Source: Polyangiaceae bacterium (GTDB lineage: Bacteria > Myxococcota_A > Polyangia > Polyangiales > Polyangiaceae). From it: a stretch of DNA of 64,000 nucleotides. The translations under genes and the position numbers were made by a program. Below are positions 1-8,195 of the stretch, one piece after another; the first letter of the stretch is position 1, and each line of letters starts with the position of its first letter. The stretch spans positions 304,186-368,185 of the forward strand of contig JAHBVY010000005.1 of the NCBI GenBank assembly GCA_019637265.1, read 5' to 3'. The notes beneath the pieces are model-generated. The model was not told the DNA's origin. It was given only the letters and a program-made list of their open reading frames with translations, and did not search any database.

Positions 1-1
1 C

Positions 2-1201
2 GAGGGCAGCGCGGTGCTGGTGCTGCTCGATGAGCTCGCGGCAGGTACGGATCCTGACCAAGGCGCCGCGCTCGCCACCGCCTGCCTCACGGCGCTGGTG
101 GAGGCGGGCGCCGCCGTGGCGGTCACGACGCACTACGAGGCGCTGAAGCAGCTCGGCGCCGGTGACGCGCGCTTCCAGAACGCGTCGGTCGGCTTCGACC
201 TCGAGAGCTTGGCGCCCACCTTCGAGTTTCGCATCGGCATCCCAGGGCCTTCGAGCGCGCTGGCGGTGGCGCGGCGCTTCGGGATCCCTATGGAGGTGGT
301 CGCGCGCGCCGAGGCGCTCCTCCCCGAGCAGCGCCTCGCCCGTGACGCGCTGCTCGCGAAGATCAGCTCGGATGCGCGCGCCGCGGAGGAGGCAGCACGG
401 CGCGCCCTGGCGCTCGAGTCGGACGCGCGCCTCGCCGCGAGCCGCCTCGAGGCGGAGACGAAGCGCGCCACGGAGCGTGAGCGCGAGCGACTGACGCGCG
501 AGGCCCGCGCGCTGGGCCAAGCGGTGCAGGAGGCGCGCGCGATGCTCGCGGCGGTGACCCAGCGGCTCAGGCAAGAGACGCCTAGCCGTGAGGAAATACG
601 CCAGCTAGGGCGCCAGGTGGACGAGGCGGCGCGCCAGCTCAGCCTGGGCTCGCCGCTCCAGCGCGCGGCTCAGGCGCCTGCCACCCCGCTGAAGCCGGCG
701 GAGCTCAGCGTCGGCGCGCAGGTGACGGTGCTACCCGGCGGGCACCTCGGGAAGATCCTCGAGGTGGACCGTCGCGGTAAGCTGCGGGTCCAGGTAGGTA
801 ACCTGACGCTCACCTGCAGCGCGAGCGACCTGCGCGCCCCCTCGAGCGAAGAGGCCAAGCGCGCGCGTGAGGCGCAGCGCGAACAGCCTCAAGCAAGACC
901 GCGGAGCCGCGCGAAGGAGCCGCCCGAGCCCCGCGCGCCCAGCGTGGCGGTGCGCTACCCCGGCAACACCTGCGACCTCCGCGGCGTCCGCGTCGAAGCC
1001 GGGCTCGAGCAGCTAGACAGCTTTTGTGACGAGCTGCTCCGCCGCGGCGAGCCCGTCGGCTTCGTGCTCCACGGCCACGGCACCGGCGCCATGAAGGAGG
1101 CCGTCCGTGAGCACCTGAGCGCCGCGCCCTACGTCTCGAAGGCGCGCCCCGCCTCCCGCGAAGAGGGCGGCGACGCGTACACCGTGCTCTGGTTGACTTA
1201 G
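2..1201 (+). CDS. mutS2: MutS2 (Smr-type), 3' part only
   Basis: C-terminal 399 residues of MutS2; the gene enters from the left edge. The fragment opens at the end of the MutS-type ATPase domain: Walker B strand VLVLLDE at fragment residues 5-11 and the TTHY signature at 42-45. A long charged helical stretch (about 110-215) follows, as in the clamp region of the family. The end carries a Smr domain with DLRGVR (about 325) and HGHGTG (about 358), the motif implicated in its nuclease or nicking activity. MutS2 acts on branched DNA or on collided ribosomes rather than in classical mismatch repair. The gene stops 40 bp before the MntA gene. Family assignment is secure; the missing N-terminus cannot be judged. 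Confidence 0.93.
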   Translation, partial: EGSAVLVLLDELAAGTDPDQGAALATACLTALVEAGAAVAVTTHYEALKQLGAGDARFQNASVGFDLESLAPTFEFRIGIPGPSSALAVARRFGIPMEVVARAEALLPEQRLARDALLAKISSDARAAEEAARRALALESDARLAASRLEAETKRATERERERLTREARALGQAVQEARAMLAAVTQRLRQETPSREEIRQLGRQVDEAARQLSLGSPLQRAAQAPATPLKPAELSVGAQVTVLPGGHLGKILEVDRRGKLRVQVGNLTLTCSASDLRAPSSEEAKRAREAQREQPQARPRSRAKEPPEPRAPSVAVRYPGNTCDLRGVRVEAGLEQLDSFCDELLRRGEPVGFVLHGHGTGAMKEAVREHLSAAPYVSKARPASREEGGDAYTVLWLT

Positions 1202-1216
1202 CCAGGATGCCCTGAC

Positions 1217-1230
1217 ACCACCTGCGTGGT
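1217..1230. promoter_or_regulatory. Small inverted repeat before mntA
   Basis: ACCAC-CTGC-GTGGT lies between the mutS2 stop and the MntA start. It could be a weak mutS2 terminator or a binding site for the antitoxin pair; the 5-bp arms are too short to choose. Confidence 0.3.
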
Positions 1231-1241
1231 AGGTTACCGGG

Positions 1242-1646
1242 GTGCTGCCGGGTTCGCTCCGTGAGGTGATTCGCGCCGCGCTCTCGGCCACTCCGGGGCT
1301 CGAGCTCGGGTTCGTCTTCGGCTCCGTCGCACGCGGCACCACCGGGCCTGGCTCCGATCTCGACGTGGCGGTGTTCGGCACCGTCGACACCCTCGAGCTC
1401 GCTGGGCGCCTCTCGCTCGCGACCGATCGAGAGGTGGACATCGTCAAACTCGAAGACGCTCCCATCCCCCTGCTCGAGGCGATCCTCAGCGAGGGGATCG
1501 CGCTCTTCGAACGCGAGCCTGGCGCCGAGGCGAGCTTTCGCTCCCGCACGCTGCTGATGCTCGAGATAGACAGGTCGCTATACGATCGCATGCACGAGGC
1601 GTGGCTCACGCGGGTGGCAGAGCGAGGGATCCTTGGTCAATCGTAG
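1242..1646 (+). CDS. mntA: MntA-like nucleotidyltransferase antitoxin
   Basis: A 134-residue minimal nucleotidyltransferase. The family signature GSX10DXD is intact at about residues 27-41 (GSVARG then DLD), and a further acidic strand VDIVKL follows near residue 65, matching the third carboxylate of the fold. In characterised MntA/HepT pairs (type VII toxin-antitoxin) MntA adds AMP to a tyrosine of HepT and silences it. The GTG start is 40 bp past mutS2 and the 3' end overlaps the next gene by 14 bp, which fits translational coupling with a HepT partner. Function is inferred from motif plus pairing. Some such pairs have been described earlier only as nucleotidyltransferase/HEPN modules. Confidence 0.85.
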   Translation: MLPGSLREVIRAALSATPGLELGFVFGSVARGTTGPGSDLDVAVFGTVDTLELAGRLSLATDREVDIVKLEDAPIPLLEAILSEGIALFEREPGAEASFRSRTLLMLEIDRSLYDRMHEAWLTRVAERGILGQS

Positions 1647-2058
1647 GCTCGTGATGACTCAGCTGGCTGAGCTGGCCGAGCGAGTGGCTCGCGCGCAGGC
1701 ACACGCGAAGCCGAGCGCCGAGGCGCTCGCTGCGGATCGAGACGCGTTCGATCTGGTGTCCTTCAACCTCATGCTGGCCGTCCAGTCGTGCGCGAGCGTC
1801 GCGAGCCACCTCATCGCAGACGAGGGCTGGGCGCCCACCAGTACGGTCGCCGCTAGTTTCGCGCGACTCGCGGAGCACGACGTGATCCGTCAAGAGACCG
1901 CGCAGGCGCTGACGCGAGCCGTGGGACTGCGAAACGTCGTAGCGCACGGCTACGCCAAGGTCGACCCCCAGAGCGTCCATGCAGCGGTCACCGTGGGGAT
2001 CTCGGACCTCGATGCCTTCGCAGCTGAAGTGGCCGCCTGGCTAGTGGGGCGCACCTAA
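1633..2058 (+). CDS. hepT: HepT-like HEPN RNase toxin (DUF86)
   Basis: A 141-residue all-helical protein with the HEPN RNase motif RX4HXY near the C-terminus (RNVVAHGY, about residues 98-105). The Tyr is the residue AMPylated by MntA in studied systems. It overlaps mntA by 14 bp. The TTG at 1633 gives the overlapping start; an ATG at 1654 is an alternative that would remove the overlap and seven residues. A strong hairpin begins four bases after the stop. Toxicity is inferred, not shown: the active motif is complete, so there is no sign of decay. Confidence 0.85.
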   Translation: MVNRRLVMTQLAELAERVARAQAHAKPSAEALAADRDAFDLVSFNLMLAVQSCASVASHLIADEGWAPTSTVAASFARLAEHDVIRQETAQALTRAVGLRNVVAHGYAKVDPQSVHAAVTVGISDLDAFAAEVAAWLVGRT

Positions 2059-2061
2059 TCA

Positions 2062-2084
2062 GCGCCTCGTCATGGACGAGGCGC
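2062..2084. terminator. Hairpin after hepT
   Basis: A perfect 10-bp stem, GCGCCTCGTC/GACGAGGCGC, with the 3-nt loop ATG, starts just after the hepT stop. No T-run follows, as is common in high-GC genomes. It could terminate hepT and, from the other strand, glyQ. Confidence 0.7.
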
Positions 2085-2098
2085 CATCACAGCACCGA

Positions 2099-2142
2099 GT
2101 AGCGCGCTGCCAAACCCCCAAAAAACCCTCGTTGAGCGCTAC
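2099..2142. repeat. G/T-rich repeat copy 1 inside an inverted repeat
   Basis: The dispersed element (C-rich strand here, 2106-2128: TGCCAAACCCCC then A6 and CCC) sits between perfect 7-bp arms GTAGCGC (2099-2105) and GCGCTAC (2136-2142). The right arm runs into the last codons of glyQ. Tail type GGCAG. Confidence 0.75.
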
Positions 2143-3047
2143 TCCGCGGCTTGGCTCGCTGGCTGCCTCAAGAGTGGGAAGCCGAGCGCCTCGCGTTGGG
2201 CGAGCCACGCGGCGGACACGCGGCGCGCCATTTGGCGGACGCGGCCGATGAAGCGCACGCGCTCGGTGACGCTGATCGCGCCGCGCGCGTCGAGCACGTT
2301 GAACAGGTGCGAGGCCTTCACCACGAAATCGTAAGCTGGCATGACGAGCTGCTGACGTGGGTCCTCGCTGCGACCGAGCAGCCGCAGGACCTCCGCCTCG
2401 GCGTGATCGAAGGCGCTGAAGTGCGCCGCCACGTCCGCCTCCTCGAAGTTGTAGGTGGACCACTCCCACTCGTTCCGCTTGAACAGCTCCCCGTACGTCA
2501 CCTGGTCGTTGTAGGTGAGGTCGTACACGGTATCCACGTCCTGGAGGTACATGGCGATGCGCTCGAGGCCGTAAGTGAGCTCACCGCTCACCGGCTTGCA
2601 GTCGAAGCCGCCCGCTTGTTGAAAGTAGGTGAACTGACTGATCTCGAGGCCGTCCAGCCACACCTGCCACCCCAGGCCCCAAGCGCCGAGCGTCGGGCTC
2701 TCCCAGTCGTCCTCCAGGAAGCGCACGTCGTGCTCGAGGGGCTTCGTGCCGATGGCCTCCAGCGACTTCAGGTACAGGTCCTGAATGTCGAGCGGGCTCG
2801 GCTTCAAGATCACCTGGAACTGATGGAACTGTTGGAGGCGGTTCGGGTTGTCACCGTAGCGACCGTCAGCCGGGCGCCGCGAAGGCTCCACGTACGCCAC
2901 GTTCCACGGCTCCGGCCCCAAGCTGCGGAGGAAGGTGGCCGGGTTGAAGGTGCCAGCGCCCACCTCCGAGTTGTAAGGTTGAACGATGAGGCAACCTTGC
3001 TCGGCCCAGAACCGCTGCAGGGTGAGGATCAAGTCCTGAAAGTGCAT
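2139..3047 (-). CDS. glyQ: Glycyl-tRNA synthetase alpha subunit
   Basis: A 302-residue protein, the usual length of bacterial GlyQ (303 in E. coli). It is the class II catalytic subunit that charges tRNA-Gly in the alpha2-beta2 enzyme. Family-typical segments include [13 protein letters not shown] near the N-terminus, [12 protein letters not shown], and [19 protein letters not shown]. The start is the ATG of MHFQDL; upstream in-frame codons give a non-homologous Arg-rich stretch. The beta subunit gene glyS normally follows glyQ, but here the next gene downstream is the convergent hepT and the upstream neighbour is a DUF72 gene, so glyS must lie elsewhere. No defect is visible. Confidence 0.96.
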   Translation of the reverse strand: MHFQDLILTLQRFWAEQGCLIVQPYNSEVGAGTFNPATFLRSLGPEPWNVAYVEPSRRPADGRYGDNPNRLQQFHQFQVILKPSPLDIQDLYLKSLEAIGTKPLEHDVRFLEDDWESPTLGAWGLGWQVWLDGLEISQFTYFQQAGGFDCKPVSGELTYGLERIAMYLQDVDTVYDLTYNDQVTYGELFKRNEWEWSTYNFEEADVAAHFSAFDHAEAEVLRLLGRSEDPRQQLVMPAYDFVVKASHLFNVLDARGAISVTERVRFIGRVRQMARRVSAAWLAQREALGFPLLRQPASQAAE

Positions 3048-3096
3048 GGGTGCTTCTCTCGCAGAATCGAGGCGGTCGCGCCAGCAAGAGCGACGC

Positions 3097-3861
3097 CTAG
3101 CCGCCGGAAGTGGGCTCGGGAGGCGCGATGTCCAGCGCGGGCGGCTCACGCCCCAAGGCGAGGTGCAGGTGGCGGATCAGCTCACCCGCCAGGTGAGGCC
3201 CCAGGCGCTCGTGCTTGAAGAAGGCGTACACCTCGTCCCACTCTTGACTCGCGATGCGCTCCGCCCACGAAGTGAGCTCCGCGTCGCTGTAGCGCGACTC
3301 CTCGCGCCGCAGCCTCAAGTAGCCAAAGCGCGCGGTCGCCACCAGCTCCCGCGGCTCGGTGTGCTCGTCCACGTCCCCGCCGCACAGCGCCGCGCCCCCG
3401 TCCGAGAGCAAGCTGTACACCTCGTCGTCGAACCACGTCGCGTGGCGGAACTCGAACGCCGCGCGACACCCGCGCGGCAACACGGCGATGAAGTCGCGCA
3501 GCAGCGCCGCGTCCTTCTTGAGGTAAGGCGGCAGCTGGTACAGCACCGCGCCGAGCCGCTCCTCCAAAATGGCGATCACCTTGAACAGGTAAGCCACCGT
3601 GTCCGCCGCGTCCCGCAGCCGCTGACGGTGCGTGATGCGTTGCGAGGCCTTGATGACGAAGCGAAACTCAGGCGGCACCTGCTCCGCCCAGCTCGCCACC
3701 ACATCCACCTTCGGGATGCGATAGAAGGTGTTGTTGATCTCCACCGCCGGCAGCCGCGAGGCGTAGCTGGCTAGCATCTGCTTCGAAGCCAGGCCCTCTG
3801 GGTAAAACGAGCCACGCCACTCACGGTAGCTGTAGCCGCTCGTCCCGACCATGAGCCTCAT
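3097..3861 (-). CDS. DUF72 (YecE-like) TIM-barrel protein
   Basis: About 254 residues. It begins with the family opening [17 protein letters not shown] and contains [18 protein letters not shown] and an FEFRH-W segment, all standard DUF72 landmarks. The fold is a TIM barrel and the biochemical role is unknown. It is transcribed in the same direction as glyQ with a 49-bp gap and may be co-transcribed. The ATG at 3861 ([11 protein letters not shown]) or 3852 is the likely start because homologs begin at this motif; longer forms add unrelated residues. The divergent Gly-rich lipoprotein gene lies upstream. Confidence 0.88.
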   Translation of the reverse strand: MRLMVGTSGYSYREWRGSFYPEGLASKQMLASYASRLPAVEINNTFYRIPKVDVVASWAEQVPPEFRFVIKASQRITHRQRLRDAADTVAYLFKVIAILEERLGAVLYQLPPYLKKDAALLRDFIAVLPRGCRAAFEFRHATWFDDEVYSLLSDGGAALCGGDVDEHTEPRELVATARFGYLRLRREESRYSDAELTSWAERIASQEWDEVYAFFKHERLGPHLAGELIRHLHLALGREPPALDIAPPEPTSGG

Positions 3862-3956
3862 ACGGTGGCCCGAGGGTACCGTGGTTCGCGAAGCGCCGGC
3901 AAACCTCACAGGCGAGCAGGGCTTTACGCTTCACGATCTCGTGCTCTACTTCGGGT

Positions 3957-5717
3957 ATGGCGAACCGAGCAGGGGCAGGGCGAGCGGTGGGGTGGCGAAG
4001 CGGGCAGCGCGCTCAGACAGCGGGGGCAATGCCGGGATGGAATGCCCAGCTGACCAACGACGCCAGCCATGGCGTCGGGCGGGATCACAGCGCAGATCAC
4101 GGCGCTCGACTGACGATATGGACTACGAAGCTGACCTGTGTCGGCTTGGTGCTGGCGCTCGGGGTGGGCTGCGGTGACGACGGCGGCGACTCCAATCCTG
4201 GTGGCGCAGCGGGCAGCGGGGGCTCGGCAGCGAGCGGTGGCGCGGCTGGCGCGGCCGGGAGCGGTGGCGCGGCCGGGAGTGGAGGTTCGGGCGGCGCCGC
4301 AGGGGATGCGGGCTCAGCGGGCAGCGGCGGCTCGGGCGCCAGCGGTGGGACGGCGGCCAGCGGCGGCGTGGGCGGCAGCGGGGGCTCGGCAGGCAGCGGC
4401 GGCGCAGCGGGCAGCGGAGGCACCGCGGGCAGTGGCGGTTCGGGCGGCGCGGACTGCTTGGAGTTTGGCACCTTCGCTGACGATGTGACGCCTAGCCGGG
4501 AGCTCCACGTGTCGCTCGCTGGCTCCGACACGGGCGGCGATGGTTCCCCCGGCGCGCCCTTCGCGACGGTGAGGGCAGCCGCGCGCGCCGCGACCTTCGG
4601 CACCGCGATCCGAGTGCACCCAGGCACCTATGCCGGCGACCAGTCTATTTCGGGCCTCACGGGGACGAGCGACTCACCCATCTGGATTGGCGGCGTGCCC
4701 GGTCAACCGCGCCCCGTCTTCTCCGGTGGTAGTCAGGGCCTGCACCTGAGTCGTGTTCGATACCTCGTGCTCCACGACATCGAGGTCACCGGCGCCACGG
4801 CCAACGGCATCAACATCGACGACGGAGGCGACACCGCGGACAGCAACGCGACGCGTAGCGTCGTGTTCCGCAACATCCGAGTGCATGGCATCGGCACCGG
4901 GGGCAATCAGGACTGCTTGAAGATGAGCGGGGTGAACCAGTTCTGGGTGCTCGAGAGCCAGTTCGAAGACTGCAGCGGCGGCGGCTCCGGCATCGACATG
5001 GTGGGGTGTCATGGGGGCCTCATCGCGAAGAACGACTTCAACCGCATGGGGAGCAACGCGATTCAGGCCAAGGGCGGCACGGCGGACATCATCATCCGTC
5101 AGAACGTCATGGTGGACGCCGGGCAGCGCGCGGTGAACATGGGCGGCTCCACCGGCTTCGAGTATTTCCGCCCGCCGCTGACGCGTAGCGGCGACAACTT
5201 CGAGGCGCGCAGGATTCAGGTGGTAGCCAACTTGATTCAAGGCGCCACCGCGGCGGTCGCGTTCGTCGGCTGCGTGGACTGCGTGGCGGCGCACAACACG
5301 ATAGTCAACCCAGAGAACTGGATCCTGCGTATCCTCCAGGAAACGACCTCGCGCGACGGCTACAGCTTCCTGCCAGCGAGAAACGGGCGCTTCGAGAGCA
5401 ACCTCGTCTACTTCTCACGGGGCGACCTCTCCACCTACGTCAACGTGGGCTCGGGCACCGACGCCCCGAGCTTCGTGTTCCGCTCGAACCTCTGGTACGC
5501 GAGCGACAACCCCGGCGCCTCGCAACCCACCAACCTGCCCTCGACCGAGACGAACGGCGTCTACGGTGAAGACCCAGGCGTGAGCGCCCCGCGCTACGAG
5601 ACGCCAGCTAGCAGCCCCGCCGTCGGCGCCGGTCACAATCCGGCAGCCACCCCCGCCGATCTGCTCGGCCGCTGCTACGAGAGCCCCCCGAGCATCGGCG
5701 CCTACGAGCCCGACTGA
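3957..5717 (+). CDS. Gly-rich lipoprotein with right-handed beta-helix
   Basis: Predicted surface lipoprotein. A hydrophobic segment (VGLVLALGVGC) gives a lipobox with Cys72 counted from the first ATG. It is followed by about 90 residues of almost pure Gly/Ala/Ser, a tether, and then by about 420 residues that read as a parallel beta-helix. Landmarks are the entry motif ELHVSLAGSDTGGDGSPGAP, short repeated strands with Asn/Gly turns, and a final VGAG-GAYEPD segment as in pectate-lyase-like or choice-of-anchor proteins. Carbohydrate binding or cleavage is possible, but no catalytic set was identified. The signal start is uncertain: ATG 4029 would shorten the N-terminus, and even that leaves an unusually long n-region. 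Confidence 0.8.
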   Translation: MANRAGAGRAVGWRSGQRAQTAGAMPGWNAQLTNDASHGVGRDHSADHGARLTIWTTKLTCVGLVLALGVGCGDDGGDSNPGGAAGSGGSAASGGAAGAAGSGGAAGSGGSGGAAGDAGSAGSGGSGASGGTAASGGVGGSGGSAGSGGAAGSGGTAGSGGSGGADCLEFGTFADDVTPSRELHVSLAGSDTGGDGSPGAPFATVRAAARAATFGTAIRVHPGTYAGDQSISGLTGTSDSPIWIGGVPGQPRPVFSGGSQGLHLSRVRYLVLHDIEVTGATANGINIDDGGDTADSNATRSVVFRNIRVHGIGTGGNQDCLKMSGVNQFWVLESQFEDCSGGGSGIDMVGCHGGLIAKNDFNRMGSNAIQAKGGTADIIIRQNVMVDAGQRAVNMGGSTGFEYFRPPLTRSGDNFEARRIQVVANLIQGATAAVAFVGCVDCVAAHNTIVNPENWILRILQETTSRDGYSFLPARNGRFESNLVYFSRGDLSTYVNVGSGTDAPSFVFRSNLWYASDNPGASQPTNLPSTETNGVYGEDPGVSAPRYETPASSPAVGAGHNPAATPADLLGRCYESPPSIGAYEPD

Positions 5718-5733
5718 ACGCTAGTCGGAATAA

Positions 5734-5768
5734 CTGACTGAGCCCAAAGCCAGCGTCTCTTCAGTCAG
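5734..5768. terminator. Inverted repeat between convergent genes
   Basis: CTGACTGA (5734-5741) pairs perfectly with TCAGTCAG (5761-5768) across 19 nt, just after the beta-helix lipoprotein gene. A second small repeat, TCAGT-CTA-ACTGA, sits at 5796-5808 at the end of the convergent gene. Together they may act as a bidirectional terminator. Confidence 0.45.
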
Positions 5769-5808
5769 GCGCACATGCACGCCGAGCCCCATCAATCAGT
5801 CTAACTGA

Positions 5809-6135
5809 CTATGGCTGAACCGCACCCAGGAGCCAACCAAGTAGGCTGATCACGATCCCCGCCAGCAGCGCGGCCAGCAGCATCATCACGGCGCCAAGCA
5901 CGAGCCCGAGCACCACCCGCACCACGCGCGGAAGCCCTCGCGGCCCCGCCCCGAGCCGCGCGAAATGCACCGGTAAGCTCAGCGGACCAAACACCACCAC
6001 CGCCGCGCGGAAGCTCGCCTCGCTCCAACCATGACGCTCGGCCGTCTCCTTCGCGAAGCGCTCGCTGAGCCGCACCACCCACCACGGGATGATGATGTTC
6101 AAGCCGAGCGAGGCAGCGAACACGAGCACGCTCAC
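5809..6135 (-). CDS. Small integral membrane protein, unknown
   Basis: A 108-residue hydrophobic protein not recognised beyond its architecture. An N-terminal hydrophobic helix (about 3-22, containing IIIPWWVV) is followed by a charged amphipathic segment RLSERFAKETAERHGW, a second apolar stretch around 45-58, and a long C-terminal apolar block (about 72-105), giving two to four membrane passes. The ATG start has no clear Shine-Dalgarno sequence. It is alone between a convergent lipoprotein gene and the potassium uptake operon that ends 267 bp upstream. Its composition matches its neighbours, so it is likely a native gene. Confidence 0.65.
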   Translation of the reverse strand: MSVLVFAASLGLNIIIPWWVVRLSERFAKETAERHGWSEASFRAAVVVFGPLSLPVHFARLGAGPRGLPRVVRVVLGLVLGAVMMLLAALLAGIVISLLGWLLGAVQP

Positions 6136-6323
6136 GCCCCGAGCCTAGAGCCGCGATCCGTTTGCCACCAGGTACTGCTCCCCTTCACACCGCAAATCTG
6201 TCTGATTTGAGCACCTCAGGCGCTATCGGCCCTTCGGCGCGCGAACAGTGGACGACCTCAAGCCGCCGTCCCACGCGACATCCCAGATAGTCAATGACGC
6301 TGTCAATCTCACGCGCCGGGCGG

Positions 6324-6351
6324 TTCGGGATCGGGGGTTTGCCTGTTTTGC
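6324..6351 (+). repeat. G/T-rich repeat copy 2
   Basis: Core TTCGGGATCGGGGGTTTGCC followed by TGTTTTGC. It matches copy 5, inside the IS66 transposase, at 27 of 28 positions. It lies in the gene-free gap 6136-6402, which otherwise holds nothing I could assign. Tail type CCTGTTTTGC. Confidence 0.8.
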
Positions 6352-6402
6352 ACCTGCGTACGCCGGGGAGGCTGCGCGCCGCGGCGCGCTGCGATCGCAC
6401 CC

Positions 6403-7455
6403 TCACGCCCCGTAGCTGAGCAGCACTCGGCCGGTGTCACCGAGCAAGCTGGCGTGCAGGCGCGCCGCCAACTCGGGATCTAAGACCTCGCCTCCAGTCG
6501 CTGCGTCGCCTCCGGCGTCGACTCCCCCCGCCGCGCACGCGGCGGCCGCCCGCGCGCTGAGCGCCGCGCGGAGCTCGGGCGTCGTCGTCAGCAGATCGAG
6601 CCCAGCACGATTGGCAGCCAACAGCGCCCCACGTTCGCCCAGTACGAAGCGCGGCCCGGGCTCGAGATCGAGCAGCGCGTTCAGGGTCGCGCGATCGTCC
6701 GCCGCGGCAGGCGGCGCGCTCGGCGGGAGGCTCAGGCGCCCCGCCGCCACTTCGGCGTGCGCGTCGAGCAGCCGATTGAGCCCGACGAGGCTCTCTTGCA
6801 GCTCCACCGCCGCGCCGGGCAGCACCGCCCCGCGACGCAGCCGCGCGCCCTCCGCGTGATCCCGGATCACCCCATGGAGCTCTTCGAGCGGGCTCAGCAC
6901 CACGCGATCGAAGCGCCGCATCGCCATGAGCCCGAGCGCCAGTGAGAGCACCCCGAGGAAGCTCATCACCCACGCCCCCGCCGAGCTCAGGCGCCGCGCG
7001 TCGCGCACCGCCACCTCGATCTCGGCGCGGCGATGCTCAGAGAGACTCACCAGCGCGCTCGCTGCCTCGCTCACGGCGGCAGGGTCCCCCTCGAGCGCTG
7101 CCGCCTGGCGCCGCGCGACGGTGTCGAGCAGCGCCTGATCTTCAGCGCCCAGCTGGTGACGCTGCGCCGCCTCCAACCCGGTGCCATAGCCCTCAGCGCG
7201 GCGCTCGGGGGCCAAGCTAGGATCCGCGAGCACGGCCTCCACCTGCTCGATCGCCGCGAGCGCGCGCAGCGCGTGCTCCACCTCGCCATCCTCCGAAGGA
7301 TGGATGCGACTCAAGAGCCCGATCGCCGCGGAGGCGCTGAGCAAGTGCAGCACCAGCAAGGAGCCGAAGGCGAGGCGTACGCTCCGCGTCAAGTGGAGTG
7401 GCGCCGCGGCCGGCGTACCGGCTTGCTGCGCCGGTGCTGATGGCGAGCCCGTCAT
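6403..7455 (-). CDS. Membrane sensor-like protein of the trk operon
   Basis: A 350-residue protein with one helix near residues 28-50, a helical extracytoplasmic domain of about 110 residues rich in Ala/Glu, a second helix at about 160-180 (VMSFLGVLSLALGLMAM), a HAMP-like linker (VLSPLEELHGVIRDHAEG), and a C-terminal region that looks like a truncated PAS domain (LEPGPRFVLGERGALLAANRAGLDLL). No kinase, cyclase or methyl-accepting domain follows, so output is unclear. Its start overlaps the trkA stop by 4 bp, which places it as third gene of the potassium operon and suggests a regulatory or accessory role in that transport. Architecture is seen; role is inferred. Confidence 0.68.
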   Translation of the reverse strand: MTGSPSAPAQQAGTPAAAPLHLTRSVRLAFGSLLVLHLLSASAAIGLLSRIHPSEDGEVEHALRALAAIEQVEAVLADPSLAPERRAEGYGTGLEAAQRHQLGAEDQALLDTVARRQAAALEGDPAAVSEAASALVSLSEHRRAEIEVAVRDARRLSSAGAWVMSFLGVLSLALGLMAMRRFDRVVLSPLEELHGVIRDHAEGARLRRGAVLPGAAVELQESLVGLNRLLDAHAEVAAGRLSLPPSAPPAAADDRATLNALLDLEPGPRFVLGERGALLAANRAGLDLLTTTPELRAALSARAAAACAAGGVDAGGDAATGGEVLDPELAARLHASLLGDTGRVLLSYGA

Positions 7456-8111
7456 ACCCGCTCCAATAGATCGTTGACCGCGTCGGGCGGCGCCACCGCG
7501 AGCAGCACGTCCCCCGCTTGGAACGGCGCGCGCGGATCGGGCACCGAGACCTCCGTGGAGCCCGCCCTACGCAGCGCGACCACGCTGATGCCGTAGCGGC
7601 TCGGCATCGACAGCTCGATCAAATTCCGACCGACGAACACCTTGGGCACCTCGAACTCCGTCAGCACCAGCGACGCGCCGAGCGGCGTCTCCCCGAGCAC
7701 GCGATCGTGAATCAAGAGGTTCGCGAAGCGCTCACCGAAGTCACGCTCCGGATTCACCACCATGTCCGCGCCCACCAGCTTCAGGATGCGCCCATGCAAG
7801 TCATTGTTGGCGCGCGCGATCAGGCGCCGCGCGCCCATTTGTTTGAGGAGCGCCGTGCAGATGATGGAGCCTTCGGTCGACTCATCACCGATGGCGCAGA
7901 TGCACACGTCACGGCGCCCCGGCGCGGTGCGCGCGAGCAGCTCCTCCGCGGTGGCGTCGAAGCACAGCGCCTCCGCTACCACGGGGGAGATGGTGCGCAC
8001 GCGCTGCGGATCACGATCCACCGCCAGCACCTCCGTGCCGCGCTCGGCGAGCGCGCGCGCCACCGCCATCCCGAAGTGCCCGAGGCCGACCACCATGACC
8101 TGCTTGTTCAT
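7452..8111 (-). CDS. trkA: TrkA/KtrA-type potassium channel regulator
   Basis: A 219-residue cytoplasmic RCK protein. The N-terminal Rossmann fold has GLGHFG (G9, G11, G14) and an acidic residue after the second strand (AVDRD) for nucleotide binding. The C-terminal RCK_C domain spans about 135-219. It matches the single-RCK KtrA/TrkA type, which forms an octameric ring under a KtrB/TrkH dimer and gates it in response to ATP/ADP or NAD. The transporter gene lies 84 bp upstream on the same strand, and the sensor-like gene overlaps its end, so the three form an operon. Confidence 0.92.
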   Translation of the reverse strand: MNKQVMVVGLGHFGMAVARALAERGTEVLAVDRDPQRVRTISPVVAEALCFDATAEELLARTAPGRRDVCICAIGDESTEGSIICTALLKQMGARRLIARANNDLHGRILKLVGADMVVNPERDFGERFANLLIHDRVLGETPLGASLVLTEFEVPKVFVGRNLIELSMPSRYGISVVALRRAGSTEVSVPDPRAPFQAGDVLLAVAPPDAVNDLLERV

Positions 8112-8195
8112 ACGTCCGCTCCCTCACACCACCTAGTTCGCTCAACTGACCGTCTACCACGCGACGCCGATGCAGTTCGGCACGATGCAGGCGCG

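Noticed and set aside
2151..3218. Long open frame opposite glyQ
   Set aside because: Lies fully antisense to a conserved gene; His/Val/Leu/Arg-rich product typical of the complement of high-GC coding sequence.
6185..6406. 73-codon frame containing KTGKPPIPN
   Set aside because: The resemblance to the TnpC linker comes from the shared repeat element, not from a gene.
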